Of a DNA stretch of 6,127 nucleotides, positions 1-5,075 are shown one piece after another. This DNA comes from Zoogloeaceae bacterium (GTDB lineage Bacteria > Pseudomonadota > Gammaproteobacteria > Burkholderiales > Rhodocyclaceae): assembly GCA_031290535.1 (NCBI GenBank), contig JAITNI010000052.1:1-6127 (forward strand), given 5' to 3'. How positions within the stretch are numbered: position 1 is the first letter of the stretch; each line of letters begins with the position of its first letter. Under the pieces are notes generated by a model. That model was not told where the DNA came from and did not search any database. It saw nothing but the letters and a program-made list of their open reading frames with translations. A program made the translations under genes and the position numbers.

Positions 1-418
1 TCACGGCCTGCCCAAAGCCGCGCTGGAACAGGGCGACCCCTATTTTCACGAATGCCAGCGCACAGGCCGCCTGCTGGCCGAGCGGCTGGAACTCGCGCCG
101 GAACAGTACCGGATTACCTTCCAGTCCCGCTTCGGCAACAGCGAATGGCTGCAACCCTACACCACGGCCACGCTGGAGGCGCTGGCCAAAGAGGGGATTC
201 GCCGCGTCGATGTCCTCTGCCCCGGCTTCGTCGCCGATTGTCTGGAAACGCTGGAAGAAATCGCGCTGCTCGGCAAACAGCAGTTTTTGACGGCGGGCGG
301 TCATACCTTCCACTACATCCCCGCCCTGAATGAAGGCGAAGCCTGGATCGCCGCCCTCGCCGATCTGGCGGCCAGCCACCTTGCCGGCTGGCCGGGCGTG
401 GAAACGGGCGCGCCATGA
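1..418 (+). CDS. hemH: Ferrochelatase, C-terminal part (5' end outside window)
   Basis: Ferrochelatase inserts Fe2+ into protoporphyrin IX, the last step of protohaem synthesis, in the cytoplasm or at the inner membrane face. The open frame enters at base 2 and gives 138 residues before a TGA stop. It opens with [14 protein letters not shown]. This matches the family's S-x-H-G-L-P...GDPY segment, whose His is the proposed metal/proton-handling residue; the preceding Ser lies outside the window. Further on, [13 protein letters not shown] (about residues 41-53 of the fragment) and [15 protein letters not shown] (about 74-88) match the conserved C-terminal half. The second motif carries the acidic residues expected opposite the His. 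The end [13 protein letters not shown] is also typical. The fragment is intact and ends normally for the short bacterial form. An ATG overlaps its stop (ATGA) but leads only into a short doubtful frame. Confidence 0.94.
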   Translation, partial: HGLPKAALEQGDPYFHECQRTGRLLAERLELAPEQYRITFQSRFGNSEWLQPYTTATLEALAKEGIRRVDVLCPGFVADCLETLEEIALLGKQQFLTAGGHTFHYIPALNEGEAWIAALADLAASHLAGWPGVETGAP

Positions 419-476
419 CCGACGCCGCAAAAATCCGCAGCGATCACCCTGGGAAATTTCTGCACAAGTTCCCCCC

Positions 477-543
477 GTTCGGGCTGAGGCAGTCGTTGCC
501 CTTGTTTTTACGGGGAATGCCCTTCCAGAGCTTCAGGGTGAAC
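477..543. repeat. Degenerate inverted repeat, REP-like
   Basis: Arms GTTCGGGCTGAGGC (477-490) and GCTTCAGGGTGAAC (530-543) pair at 12 of 14 positions if two G-T pairs are allowed. The left arm plus following bases resembles, in reverse orientation, the motif seen at 2774-2800. The right side (about 519-545) resembles that motif in the forward orientation. This looks like a decayed head-to-head pair of the same short repeat. Its role is unknown. It could fold in RNA read through from hemH. Confidence 0.4.
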
Positions 544-602
544 GGCCTTGTCCAGAGTTTTCCTGGCTTTTTGTGTCGGGGCCAATGAACCGCGTTATTT
601 TT

Positions 603-621
603 CAGGATTTTCCTGTTTTTT
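603..621 (+). terminator. Weak intrinsic terminator candidate after hemH
   Basis: CAGGA (603-607) and TCCTG (611-615) form a perfect 5-bp stem with a TTT loop, followed at once by six T (616-621). The stem is short and it lies 185 bases past the hemH stop, so the call is tentative. No better rho-independent terminator is visible after hemH. Confidence 0.35.
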
Positions 622-693
622 CCTTTGACCGTACCGGCCAGACTTTTTTGGGGTTTCTTGATTTCACGCCAGCCTGTAGACTGCTTTCTCAGG

Positions 694-702
694 TAATATA
701 CT
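694..702 (+). promoter_or_regulatory. Candidate -10 region for phaM
   Basis: TAATAT (694-699) and the overlapping TATACT (697-702) each resemble a sigma-70 -10 hexamer. They lie about 30 bases before the phaM start, which would give a leader of roughly 25 bases. No good -35 hexamer stands at the usual spacing, so an activator or another sigma factor may be needed, or the match may be chance. Confidence 0.25.
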
Positions 703-731
703 TATCGCTGCATCTTTCATAGGAGTTCAAA

Positions 732-1238
732 ATGTCTAACGAGCAAACGCAAGACCCCATGGAATTTGTCCGCCAGATGTGGGGTAATGTTGGTTTTTCC
801 CTGCCTGGCATGGTCACACCGACCTTTGATACACTGGAATTGAGCAAGCGAATTGCCGACCTGAAGGCCGTGGAAGGCTGGCTGCGTATGAACCTCTCCA
901 TGTTGCAAATGACCATTCAGGGGCTGGAAATGCAAAACACCACCCTGAGCGCCGTACAGGCGATGGGCAAAATGGTGGAACAGGAAGAGGTCAGTGAATC
1001 GCCTTTTCAGGAGGGTGACGGCCCCTCCGTCGGGGAAAGCCTGCAAAACGCCGCCCTGTGGCCGTGGACGATCATGCAGAAAATGCAGGAACATCTGCAA
1101 CAAAGCGCCGACGCGGAAGCAGCGGAAGCCGAAACGGAAACGCCGCCTGACGCCCCCCAAAAAGCCGCCTCCGCCGCCTCTGCCGCCCGCAAGGCCAGCG
1201 CCCCCAAAAAACCCGCCGCCAAAAAACCCGGCCACTGA
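732..1238 (+). CDS. phaM: PhaM-type PHA granule-associated regulatory protein
   Basis: PhaM of Ralstonia eutropha sits on polyhydroxybutyrate granules, activates the synthase PhaC1, and tethers granules to the nucleoid through a Lys/Pro/Ala-rich tail. This 168-residue protein has the same design. The conserved N-terminal part includes a short EFVRQMWGN segment (11-19) and the core TLELSKRIADLKAVEGW-LRMNLSMLQMTIQGLEMQ (34-68), predicted as amphipathic helix or coiled coil. A variable middle with an acidic Glu/Ala run (about 127-138) follows. The tail (143-168) is rich in Ala, Lys and Pro and ends AAKKPAAKKPGH, as expected for the DNA-binding part. There is no signal peptide or membrane helix. 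The start is set by a strong AGGAG six bases before ATG. It is transcribed alone, convergent with glmU; its stop is two bases from the glmU stop. No phaC or phasin gene lies nearby. The family call rests on recalled sequence pattern, not a search. Confidence 0.85.
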   Translation: MSNEQTQDPMEFVRQMWGNVGFSLPGMVTPTFDTLELSKRIADLKAVEGWLRMNLSMLQMTIQGLEMQNTTLSAVQAMGKMVEQEEVSESPFQEGDGPSVGESLQNAALWPWTIMQKMQEHLQQSADAEAAEAETETPPDAPQKAASAASAARKASAPKKPAAKKPGH

Positions 1239-1264
1239 ATTCAGGGTTTTGGGGCGCTCTTTTT
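1197..1264 (+). terminator. Possible terminator at the phaM/glmU junction
   Basis: Two nested pairings span the convergent stops. The outer stem is AGCGCCCC (1197-1204) with GGGGCGCT (1251-1258). The inner stem is AAAACCC (1223-1229) with GGGTTTT (1244-1250), whose loop contains the palindrome TGAATTCA. A CTTTTT run (1259-1264) follows on the + strand. The left arm lies inside phaM and the right arm inside glmU. The A-runs on the left could serve as the U-tract for the opposite strand, so it may act both ways. The unpaired bulge of about 18 bases makes the call uncertain. Confidence 0.35.
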
Positions 1265-2626
1265 CTGTGGGCGCTTCCAGCCCGGCAGGCTCATCTGGCG
1301 GGCGCGGGAGACCGTGAGGGCGTTCGGCGGGGCATCCTTGGTCAGCGTGGTGCCCGCGCCCAGCGTCGCGCCTTGGCCGACGCGCACTGGCGCGACGAGC
1401 TGGCTGTCGGAACCGATAAATACATCGTCCTCGATCACGGTCACGAACTTGTTCGCGCCATCGTAATTGCAGGTGATGACGCCCGCGCCAATATTCACCC
1501 GCGCCCCTACCTGGGCGTCGCCCACGTAAGCCAGATGATTGGCCTTGGAATACGGGCCGATCTGGCTGTTCTTGATTTCCACAAAATTGCCGACATGCGC
1601 GCCTTCGGCCAGTTGCGCGCCGGGGCGCAGGCGGGCATACGGCCCCACCACCGCGCCGGAGCCAACACTCGCGCCGTCGATGTGGCTGAAGGCGGCAATG
1701 CGCGCTCCGGCCTCAATCACCGTATTGCGGATAACGCAATACGGGCCGATTTCTGCCGATTTCGCCAGCGTCACCCTGCCCTCGAACACACAGCCGACAT
1801 CGATGCTCACCTCCTCGCCGCAGACGAGTGTGCCGCGAATGTCGAGACGCGCCGGGTCGGCCAGTCGCACGCCCTGCGTCATCAGAGCCAGCGCCAGCCG
1901 TCCCTGATGAACACGTTCCAGCGCCGCCAGTTGCGCCTTGTTGTTGACGCCCTCAACCTCCCACGTCCCGGCAGGCTGCGTGCTCGTGACCGGTACGCCT
2001 TCCGCGACGGCTTGGGCGACCAGATCGGTCAGGTAATATTCGCCCTGGGCGTTGTCGTTGGAGAGTTCCGCAAGCCAGCGGGACAATCGCTCCGGCGGCA
2101 ACGCCATGATGCCGGTATTGACTTCGTCGATCTGGCGTTCTTCCGGCGTGGCGTCCTTTTCTTCGACAATGGCCTGAATCGCGCCGTTCGCGTCGCGCAC
2201 GATGCGACCATAGCCGTGCGGATTGGGAAGCCGCACCGTCAAAAGGCCGACGCCCTGACCGCGCTGGCGCATGAGCGCTTCCAGCGTCGCCGCCTGTGCG
2301 AGCGGCACATCGCCATACAACACCAGTGTTGGCAGGTGAGGCTCCAGCGCGAAAAACGCCTGCCGCACGGCGTCGCCCGTCCCCCGTTGGGGAGATTGCA
2401 AGACCCATTGCAATCCCTCCCCGCCGCCTGCCGCCTCAATGGCCTGCCGCACGGTTTCGCCGCCATGCCCGTAGACCACGACCAGACGCGCCGGATGCAG
2501 GGCGCGGGCGGTGTCCAGCACATGCTCCAGCAGGGGTTTGCCCGCCAGCGGGTGCAGCACCTTGGGAAGCGACGAAACCATGCGTTTGCCCTGACCGGCG
2601 GCCAGAATGACGATATTGAGGGACAT
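1241..2626 (-). CDS. glmU: Bifunctional GlmU: GlcN-1-P acetyltransferase / GlcNAc-1-P uridylyltransferase
   Basis: GlmU makes UDP-GlcNAc, the precursor of peptidoglycan and lipid A, in the cytoplasm. It acetylates glucosamine-1-phosphate with acetyl-CoA and then transfers UMP from UTP. The product is 461 residues, against 456 in E. coli, and runs about one residue ahead of it. The uridylyltransferase domain (1 to about 230) shows LAAGQGKRM (8-16), [11 protein letters not shown] (21-31), [10 protein letters not shown] (77-86), YGD with metal-binding Asp106, and the second metal ligand Asn228. The C-terminal left-handed beta-helix (about 250-450) shows hexapeptide repeats. It carries the catalytic His364 in [11 protein letters not shown], then [13 protein letters not shown] and the Lys/Arg-rich end. 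All key residues are present. The ATG has no strong Shine-Dalgarno, only an A-rich leader with AAAG, but the motif position fixes the start. The usual partner glmS is not in the window. Confidence 0.97.
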   Translation of the reverse strand: MSLNIVILAAGQGKRMVSSLPKVLHPLAGKPLLEHVLDTARALHPARLVVVYGHGGETVRQAIEAAGGGEGLQWVLQSPQRGTGDAVRQAFFALEPHLPTLVLYGDVPLAQAATLEALMRQRGQGVGLLTVRLPNPHGYGRIVRDANGAIQAIVEEKDATPEERQIDEVNTGIMALPPERLSRWLAELSNDNAQGEYYLTDLVAQAVAEGVPVTSTQPAGTWEVEGVNNKAQLAALERVHQGRLALALMTQGVRLADPARLDIRGTLVCGEEVSIDVGCVFEGRVTLAKSAEIGPYCVIRNTVIEAGARIAAFSHIDGASVGSGAVVGPYARLRPGAQLAEGAHVGNFVEIKNSQIGPYSKANHLAYVGDAQVGARVNIGAGVITCNYDGANKFVTVIEDDVFIGSDSQLVAPVRVGQGATLGAGTTLTKDAPPNALTVSRARQMSLPGWKRPQKKSAPKP

Positions 2627-2649
2627 GAGATTTTTTCTTTGCGGGGCAG

Positions 2650-2678
2650 AATTTGTGGAGCAAAAAAAGACACGTCAA
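2650..2678 (-). promoter_or_regulatory. Candidate sigma-70 promoter of glmU
   Basis: On the minus strand, TTGACG (2678-2673, five of six to the -35 consensus) is followed after 17 bases by CAAATT (2655-2650), a poor -10. The spacer includes seven T. Transcription would start near 2643, giving a leader of about 17 bases. The good -35 and right spacing support it; the weak -10 argues for caution. Confidence 0.3.
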
Positions 2679-2685
2679 GGAATCT

Positions 2686-2745
2686 CCGAACCATTCCTGA
2701 CTGTTCGGGCTGAAGCTCTCCGCGCATGGTGGAGCGCTGCCGAAC
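2686..2745. repeat. Palindromic REP-like element with two alternative stems
   Basis: GTTCGG (2703-2708) can pair with CCGAAC at 2740-2745 or with CCGAAC at 2686-2691. The first option extends inward with AGC/GCT (2714-2716, 2736-2738) and CTCC/GGAG (2718-2721, 2731-2734) around a nine-base loop, making a long imperfect hairpin. The 9-mer CCGAACCAT is therefore directly repeated (2686-2694 and 2740-2748). The element lies upstream of the glmU promoter candidate. It also shares GTTCGGGCTGA with position 477-487. Confidence 0.45.
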
Positions 2746-2773
2746 CATCGAAGTCCTTGATTTGACGAAGAAC

Positions 2774-2829
2774 GCCCTTCGACAGGCTCAGGACGAACGG
2801 TATTATCGACTCAGGGCGCACGGTATTAT
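2774..2829. repeat. REP-like short repeat with adjacent degenerate tandem copy
   Basis: Bases 2774-2800 match a short sequence I recall as dispersed in many proteobacterial genomes (core TTCGACAGGCTCAGGACGAA). Bases 2780-2806 (27 bases) are followed directly by 2807-2829 (23 bases). The second unit equals the first except for a four-base AGGC deletion and two substitutions, and both end in ACGGTATTAT. The tandem structure is read directly from the sequence; the genome-wide dispersal is from memory. Confidence 0.6.
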
Positions 2830-2856
2830 TCAGCGTTTCCTTAAAAAAACCAAGGC

Positions 2857-3645
2857 TCAGGCGACTTTTTTGCCGCCATTCTGGGCTTCCCGGACGGCGG
2901 GATTTTTTTCGCCTTCCAGCAGGCCCGCCTGAAGATCGGCAAGCGACTGCCGTCCACGGGAGGAAATCACCCAGTGCAGAATGTTTTTATCCGTGATGCG
3001 GGTGTCGATGAGGCCCATGTTTTTCAACACGGTGAGGCGCTGGCTGATGAGTTCGCGGCCCAGCGTGGTTTTTTCGGTCAGCGCCGCCAGATTGCCATAC
3101 ACATAACTTTCATCGGCCAGCGCCCGCAGGATTTCCACGTCGCTGTAGGTCAGGGCTTCTCTGGGGGCGTTCTGTTTTTCCTCAACGGCCAGGAGCAGGG
3201 GTTCCAGATACTGACGCCAGGCCGTCTGCTGCTCGCGCAACTGGCGCAATTCCTGTTGCAACTGCCTTAATTTGCGCGCCTCCACCGGATTGCCAAAAAT
3301 GCGCTGCATCGCCAGCACATAGACCAGACAGAAAGCCGCGAACACATACAGGTGGGCAGGCCGTGCCGCCATGTTGTCCAGCAGGGGGCTGGAAAGCACG
3401 GCCAGCACAAGGGGGGCGGTCAGAGCCGTCAGGACGCCCAGCACCAGCGCCCGGATGAGGGCGCGACGCGCTGCTTCCGGGGTGGGCGGATTCGGGGGAA
3501 GATTCGCCTCCCCGGTCTGGCGTTCGGCCAGCGTGTGATTGACCAGCCCGCCGAACGCCCCGGCGATGAGCATGACCAGAAGCGTCAGCAGCAAACGCAG
3601 GTCAAAAGCGCCCAGCGTCGAAATGATTTCCGTGGAGGTCTGCAT
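2857..3645 (-). CDS. Membrane protein: three TM helices, coiled coil, winged-helix domain
   Basis: I do not recognise a named gene. From the chosen start the product is 262 residues. Three hydrophobic segments lie at about 16-36 (LLLTLLVMLIAGAFGGLVNH), 63-84 and 98-113. A Pro-rich loop (49-56) separates the first two. An Arg/Gln/Glu-rich helix with heptad-like leucines follows (about 121-157). Residues 166-238 look like a winged helix: DVEILRALADES, NLAALTEKT, recognition-helix candidate LGRELISQRLTVLKNMGLI, then a wing and SRGRQSLADLQ. The layout recalls the 'YEATS-like-associating three-TM' proteins found near bacterial YEATS-domain proteins, but no YEATS domain is seen here. It is probably a membrane-bound, ArsR/MarR-like DNA- or protein-binding sensor; this is inference. 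The start is the ATG at 3645, with GGGGAG five bases before it. An ATG 36 bases upstream (3681) has no ribosome site and lies in a hairpin. Confidence 0.8.
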   Translation of the reverse strand: MQTSTEIISTLGAFDLRLLLTLLVMLIAGAFGGLVNHTLAERQTGEANLPPNPPTPEAARRALIRALVLGVLTALTAPLVLAVLSSPLLDNMAARPAHLYVFAAFCLVYVLAMQRIFGNPVEARKLRQLQQELRQLREQQTAWRQYLEPLLLAVEEKQNAPREALTYSDVEILRALADESYVYGNLAALTEKTTLGRELISQRLTVLKNMGLIDTRITDKNILHWVISSRGRQSLADLQAGLLEGEKNPAVREAQNGGKKVA

Positions 3646-3663
3646 GTGTGCTCCCCAAGGGTG

Positions 3664-3692
3664 GGAAAAGAGCCGCCGCATACCGCGACGGC
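3664..3692 (-). terminator. Intrinsic terminator-like hairpin after the dsbC pair
   Basis: Read on the minus strand, GCCGTCGC (3692-3685) pairs with GCGGCGGC (3679-3672), eight pairs with one T-G, around the loop GGTAT. TCTTTTCCC follows (3671-3663). This is a good rho-independent shape with a short U-tract. It lies about 40 bases past the stop of the dsbC paralogue and 18 bases before the start codon of the next gene. It would therefore end the dsbC unit or act as an attenuator for that gene. A TAAAAT box (3702-3697) just ahead of it could supply a promoter whose transcript begins at the hairpin. Confidence 0.6.
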
Positions 3693-3733
3693 AGGAATTT
3701 TAGCGCGATTTTGCATCGGAATGTCCGCGCTGC

Positions 3734-4219
3734 CTAGTTGACCCGCAGCAGGTAGGGAACGCCCCGGATGCCCAGCGTTTGCTGGCCGAACTTCAGGTTG
3801 TTGCGAATCGCCGTGACATCGCAACTTTCCGTGCCAGCGGGGATTTTTTGATTCACCATCCAGTCGCGCCAGACCTGAACCGGCGCGTCGGCGCACCAGA
3901 TGCGGCGGGATTTGGACAGGGAATCTTCAGACAGGATGGGGTACAGAAAAATGTAGAGCGTCACGTTGTCAAGCTGCGCCAGTTTTTTGTCCAGTTTCTT
4001 GCAATACGGACAGTTGGGGTCTTCAAAAACCGCCAGCGTCAGTTCGCCGTTGCCGCGCACCAGCTTGATGGCCTGTTCCAGCGGCAATGCGGCGCGCTGG
4101 ATGTCCCGCTCCACCCGCAGATCGTCGAGCCGGGTTTCTTCCGGGGTGGCGTTCTGGCTTTCCTCGAAAACCATCAGCGCCGCCGCGCAAAACGCAACAA
4201 GGAGGACGAACTTTTTCAT
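3734..4219 (-). CDS. Truncated DsbC-like periplasmic thioredoxin-fold protein (CPYC)
   Basis: This 161-residue protein is clearly a paralogue of the dsbC product encoded 17 bases upstream. More than half of the residues match by eye over the catalytic domain. An N-terminal MKK plus hydrophobic stretch (4-18) should export it. No clean signal-peptidase site is visible, so it may stay anchored. Residues 46-161 hold the thioredoxin fold: FEDPNC-PYC with Cys70 and Cys73, PILSEDSL (94-101), IWCA (Cys109), Cys133, and GVPYLLRVN at the end. The N-terminal dimerisation domain of DsbC is absent. The chain stops just after the cis-Pro strand (Pro155), losing the last strand and helix. CPYC replaces CGYC, and Val replaces Thr before the cis-Pro, as in DsbA. 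It may be a monomeric oxidase or reductase, or a decaying copy. The ribosome site is weak (AGGCG), so translation may be coupled to dsbC. Confidence 0.8.
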   Translation of the reverse strand: MKKFVLLVAFCAAALMVFEESQNATPEETRLDDLRVERDIQRAALPLEQAIKLVRGNGELTLAVFEDPNCPYCKKLDKKLAQLDNVTLYIFLYPILSEDSLSKSRRIWCADAPVQVWRDWMVNQKIPAGTESCDVTAIRNNLKFGQQTLGIRGVPYLLRVN

Positions 4220-4237
4220 ACCCGCGCCTGTTCTGGC

Positions 4238-4942
4238 TTATTTGACGAGGCTGTCCATTTTCTGCTCGATGCTGGCGATGGGCGCCGCGCCGGGAATACG
4301 GCTGCCATCGGCAAAGAACAGGGTGGGGGTACCCTGGATATTGAGTTTCTGGCCGAGCGTCCGGTTATCGAGTACCGCCGCGCTGTTGCAGTCTTCCTTG
4401 CCGGAAGGCGCCTTGCCGTTCACCATCCAGTCGTTCCAGACTTTGGCCTTGTCGGCGGCGCACCAGATCTGGCGGGATTTTTTCAGGGAATCCTCCGACA
4501 GAATCGGGAGCAGGAAGGTGTAAATGGTGACGTTGTCCAGCTTGATTAAATCCTTGGCCAGACGCTTGCAATAGCCGCAATTGGGGTCTTCAAAGGTTGC
4601 CACGACGCGTTTGCCGTTGCCGCGCACCTGCTTGATGGCCTGATTCAGGGGCAGGTCGGAAAACTGGATGGCGCTCAGTTTGCTGGCCCGTTCCTCGGTA
4701 ACGCTCCGCATGGTCTTGGCGTCGATCAGGTTGCCGGTGATGATGGCGCTGACCTTTTCGTCGGTGTAAAGAATCTGGCCGTTCACATACACTTCGTAAA
4801 GTCCCAGATAGCCGGATTTGGCGACACTCGTCACGGGCGCGCCCAGCTTGTCTTCCAGGGTTTTCTTGATGGCGGCTTCCTGCGCCAGGGCGGGCAGGGC
4901 AAGGCAGGCGACGAGCGCCAGCGGCAACAGTTTCTTCAGCAT
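4238..4942 (-). CDS. dsbC: Thiol:disulfide interchange protein DsbC
   Basis: DsbC is the periplasmic disulfide isomerase that reshuffles wrong disulfides and is kept reduced by DsbD. The product is 234 residues, close to E. coli DsbC (236). The signal peptide MLKKLLPLALVACLALPALA (1-20) ends in ALA before QEA. Residues 21 to about 80 form the dimerisation domain, with GLYEVYVNGQILYTDEK and the TGNLID strand. A linker helix follows. The thioredoxin-fold domain has the active site FEDPNCGYC (Cys122, Cys125), the structural pair Cys161 and Cys185, Thr205-cis-Pro206 in GTPTLFFADG, and the final helix IEQKMDSLVK. Everything expected for activity is present. The start is the ATG at 4942, with AAGGAAG five bases upstream. 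An ATG nine codons earlier would place that ribosome site inside the gene. It is the first gene of a two-gene unit with the truncated paralogue, and is divergent from the GTPase gene. Confidence 0.94.
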   Translation of the reverse strand: MLKKLLPLALVACLALPALAQEAAIKKTLEDKLGAPVTSVAKSGYLGLYEVYVNGQILYTDEKVSAIITGNLIDAKTMRSVTEERASKLSAIQFSDLPLNQAIKQVRGNGKRVVATFEDPNCGYCKRLAKDLIKLDNVTIYTFLLPILSEDSLKKSRQIWCAADKAKVWNDWMVNGKAPSGKEDCNSAAVLDNRTLGQKLNIQGTPTLFFADGSRIPGAAPIASIEQKMDSLVK

Positions 4943-5037
4943 GGGAACTTCCTTGAAAAATAAAAACACGCAAGTCGAGCATGGTATTCCATTTTTATCG
5001 TTGGCGTAAACGTAAAAACGAATCCCGCCGCAAGGAA

Positions 5038-5046
5038 TGCGATAAT
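5038..5046 (+). promoter_or_regulatory. Candidate extended -10 promoter of the GTPase gene
   Basis: TGCGATAAT (5038-5046) fits an extended -10: a TG one base before a hexamer that matches TATAAT in five of six positions. Such promoters can work without a clear -35, and none is visible here. Transcription would begin near 5053, leaving a leader of about 23 bases. It would also exclude the out-of-frame ATG at 5045. Confidence 0.4.
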
Positions 5047-5075
5047 GGCGCTTCCAAATTTTCTGGCAGAGACGT

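Larger units (their letters stand above)
419..731. other. Spacer between hemH and phaM
   Basis: This 313-base stretch holds no convincing gene. Its first half carries a degenerate inverted repeat (477-543). The second half is visibly T-rich compared with the flanking genes, with several T-runs. It includes a small hairpin followed by six T (603-621) and a candidate -10 box just upstream of phaM. A 57-codon frame starts at the ATG overlapping the hemH stop (415-588), but it runs through the inverted repeat and looks like nothing I recognise. An alternative frame of 130 codons (330-722) is mostly antisense-like composition and overlaps hemH, so I treat it as spurious. Confidence 0.6.

Noticed and set aside
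554..577. CCAG/CTGG hairpin followed by CTTTTT after hemH
   Set aside because: The stem has only four pairs with a seven-base loop and is interrupted from extending; the 603-621 hairpin is slightly better.
330..722. 130-codon open frame on the + strand overlapping hemH
   Set aside because: It overlaps the conserved end of hemH in another frame, passes through the inverted repeat and terminator-like hairpin, and has no clear ribosome site or domain.
717..1235. 172-codon Gly/Phe-rich frame on the - strand
   Set aside because: It is the complement of phaM; the Gly/Phe runs are the Lys/Pro/Ala codons of PhaM read backwards.
1373..2713. 446-codon open frame on the + strand
   Set aside because: It lies antisense to glmU, which has every family motif. 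The product is His/Arg/Ala-rich with no recognisable domain, a usual shadow of a GC-rich gene.
2842..2856. T7 run on the - strand after the membrane winged-helix gene as a terminator
   Set aside because: Only CCTT/AAGG can pair around the run and the poly-T lies in the loop, so the geometry is wrong for an intrinsic terminator. Upstream GGCG/CGCC is too far and too short.
3646..3681. N-terminal extension of the membrane winged-helix protein from the ATG at 3681
   Set aside because: There is no ribosome site before that ATG and it falls within a strong hairpin. The ATG at 3645 has GGGGAG at good spacing.
3779..4549. 256-codon open frame on the + strand
   Set aside because: It is antisense across both dsbC genes. 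Its internal near-repeat only mirrors the similarity of the two real genes.
4943..4969. Nine-codon extension of DsbC (MFLFFKEVP)
   Set aside because: The extension contains the AAGGAAG ribosome site of the inner ATG and would spoil a clean signal peptide.
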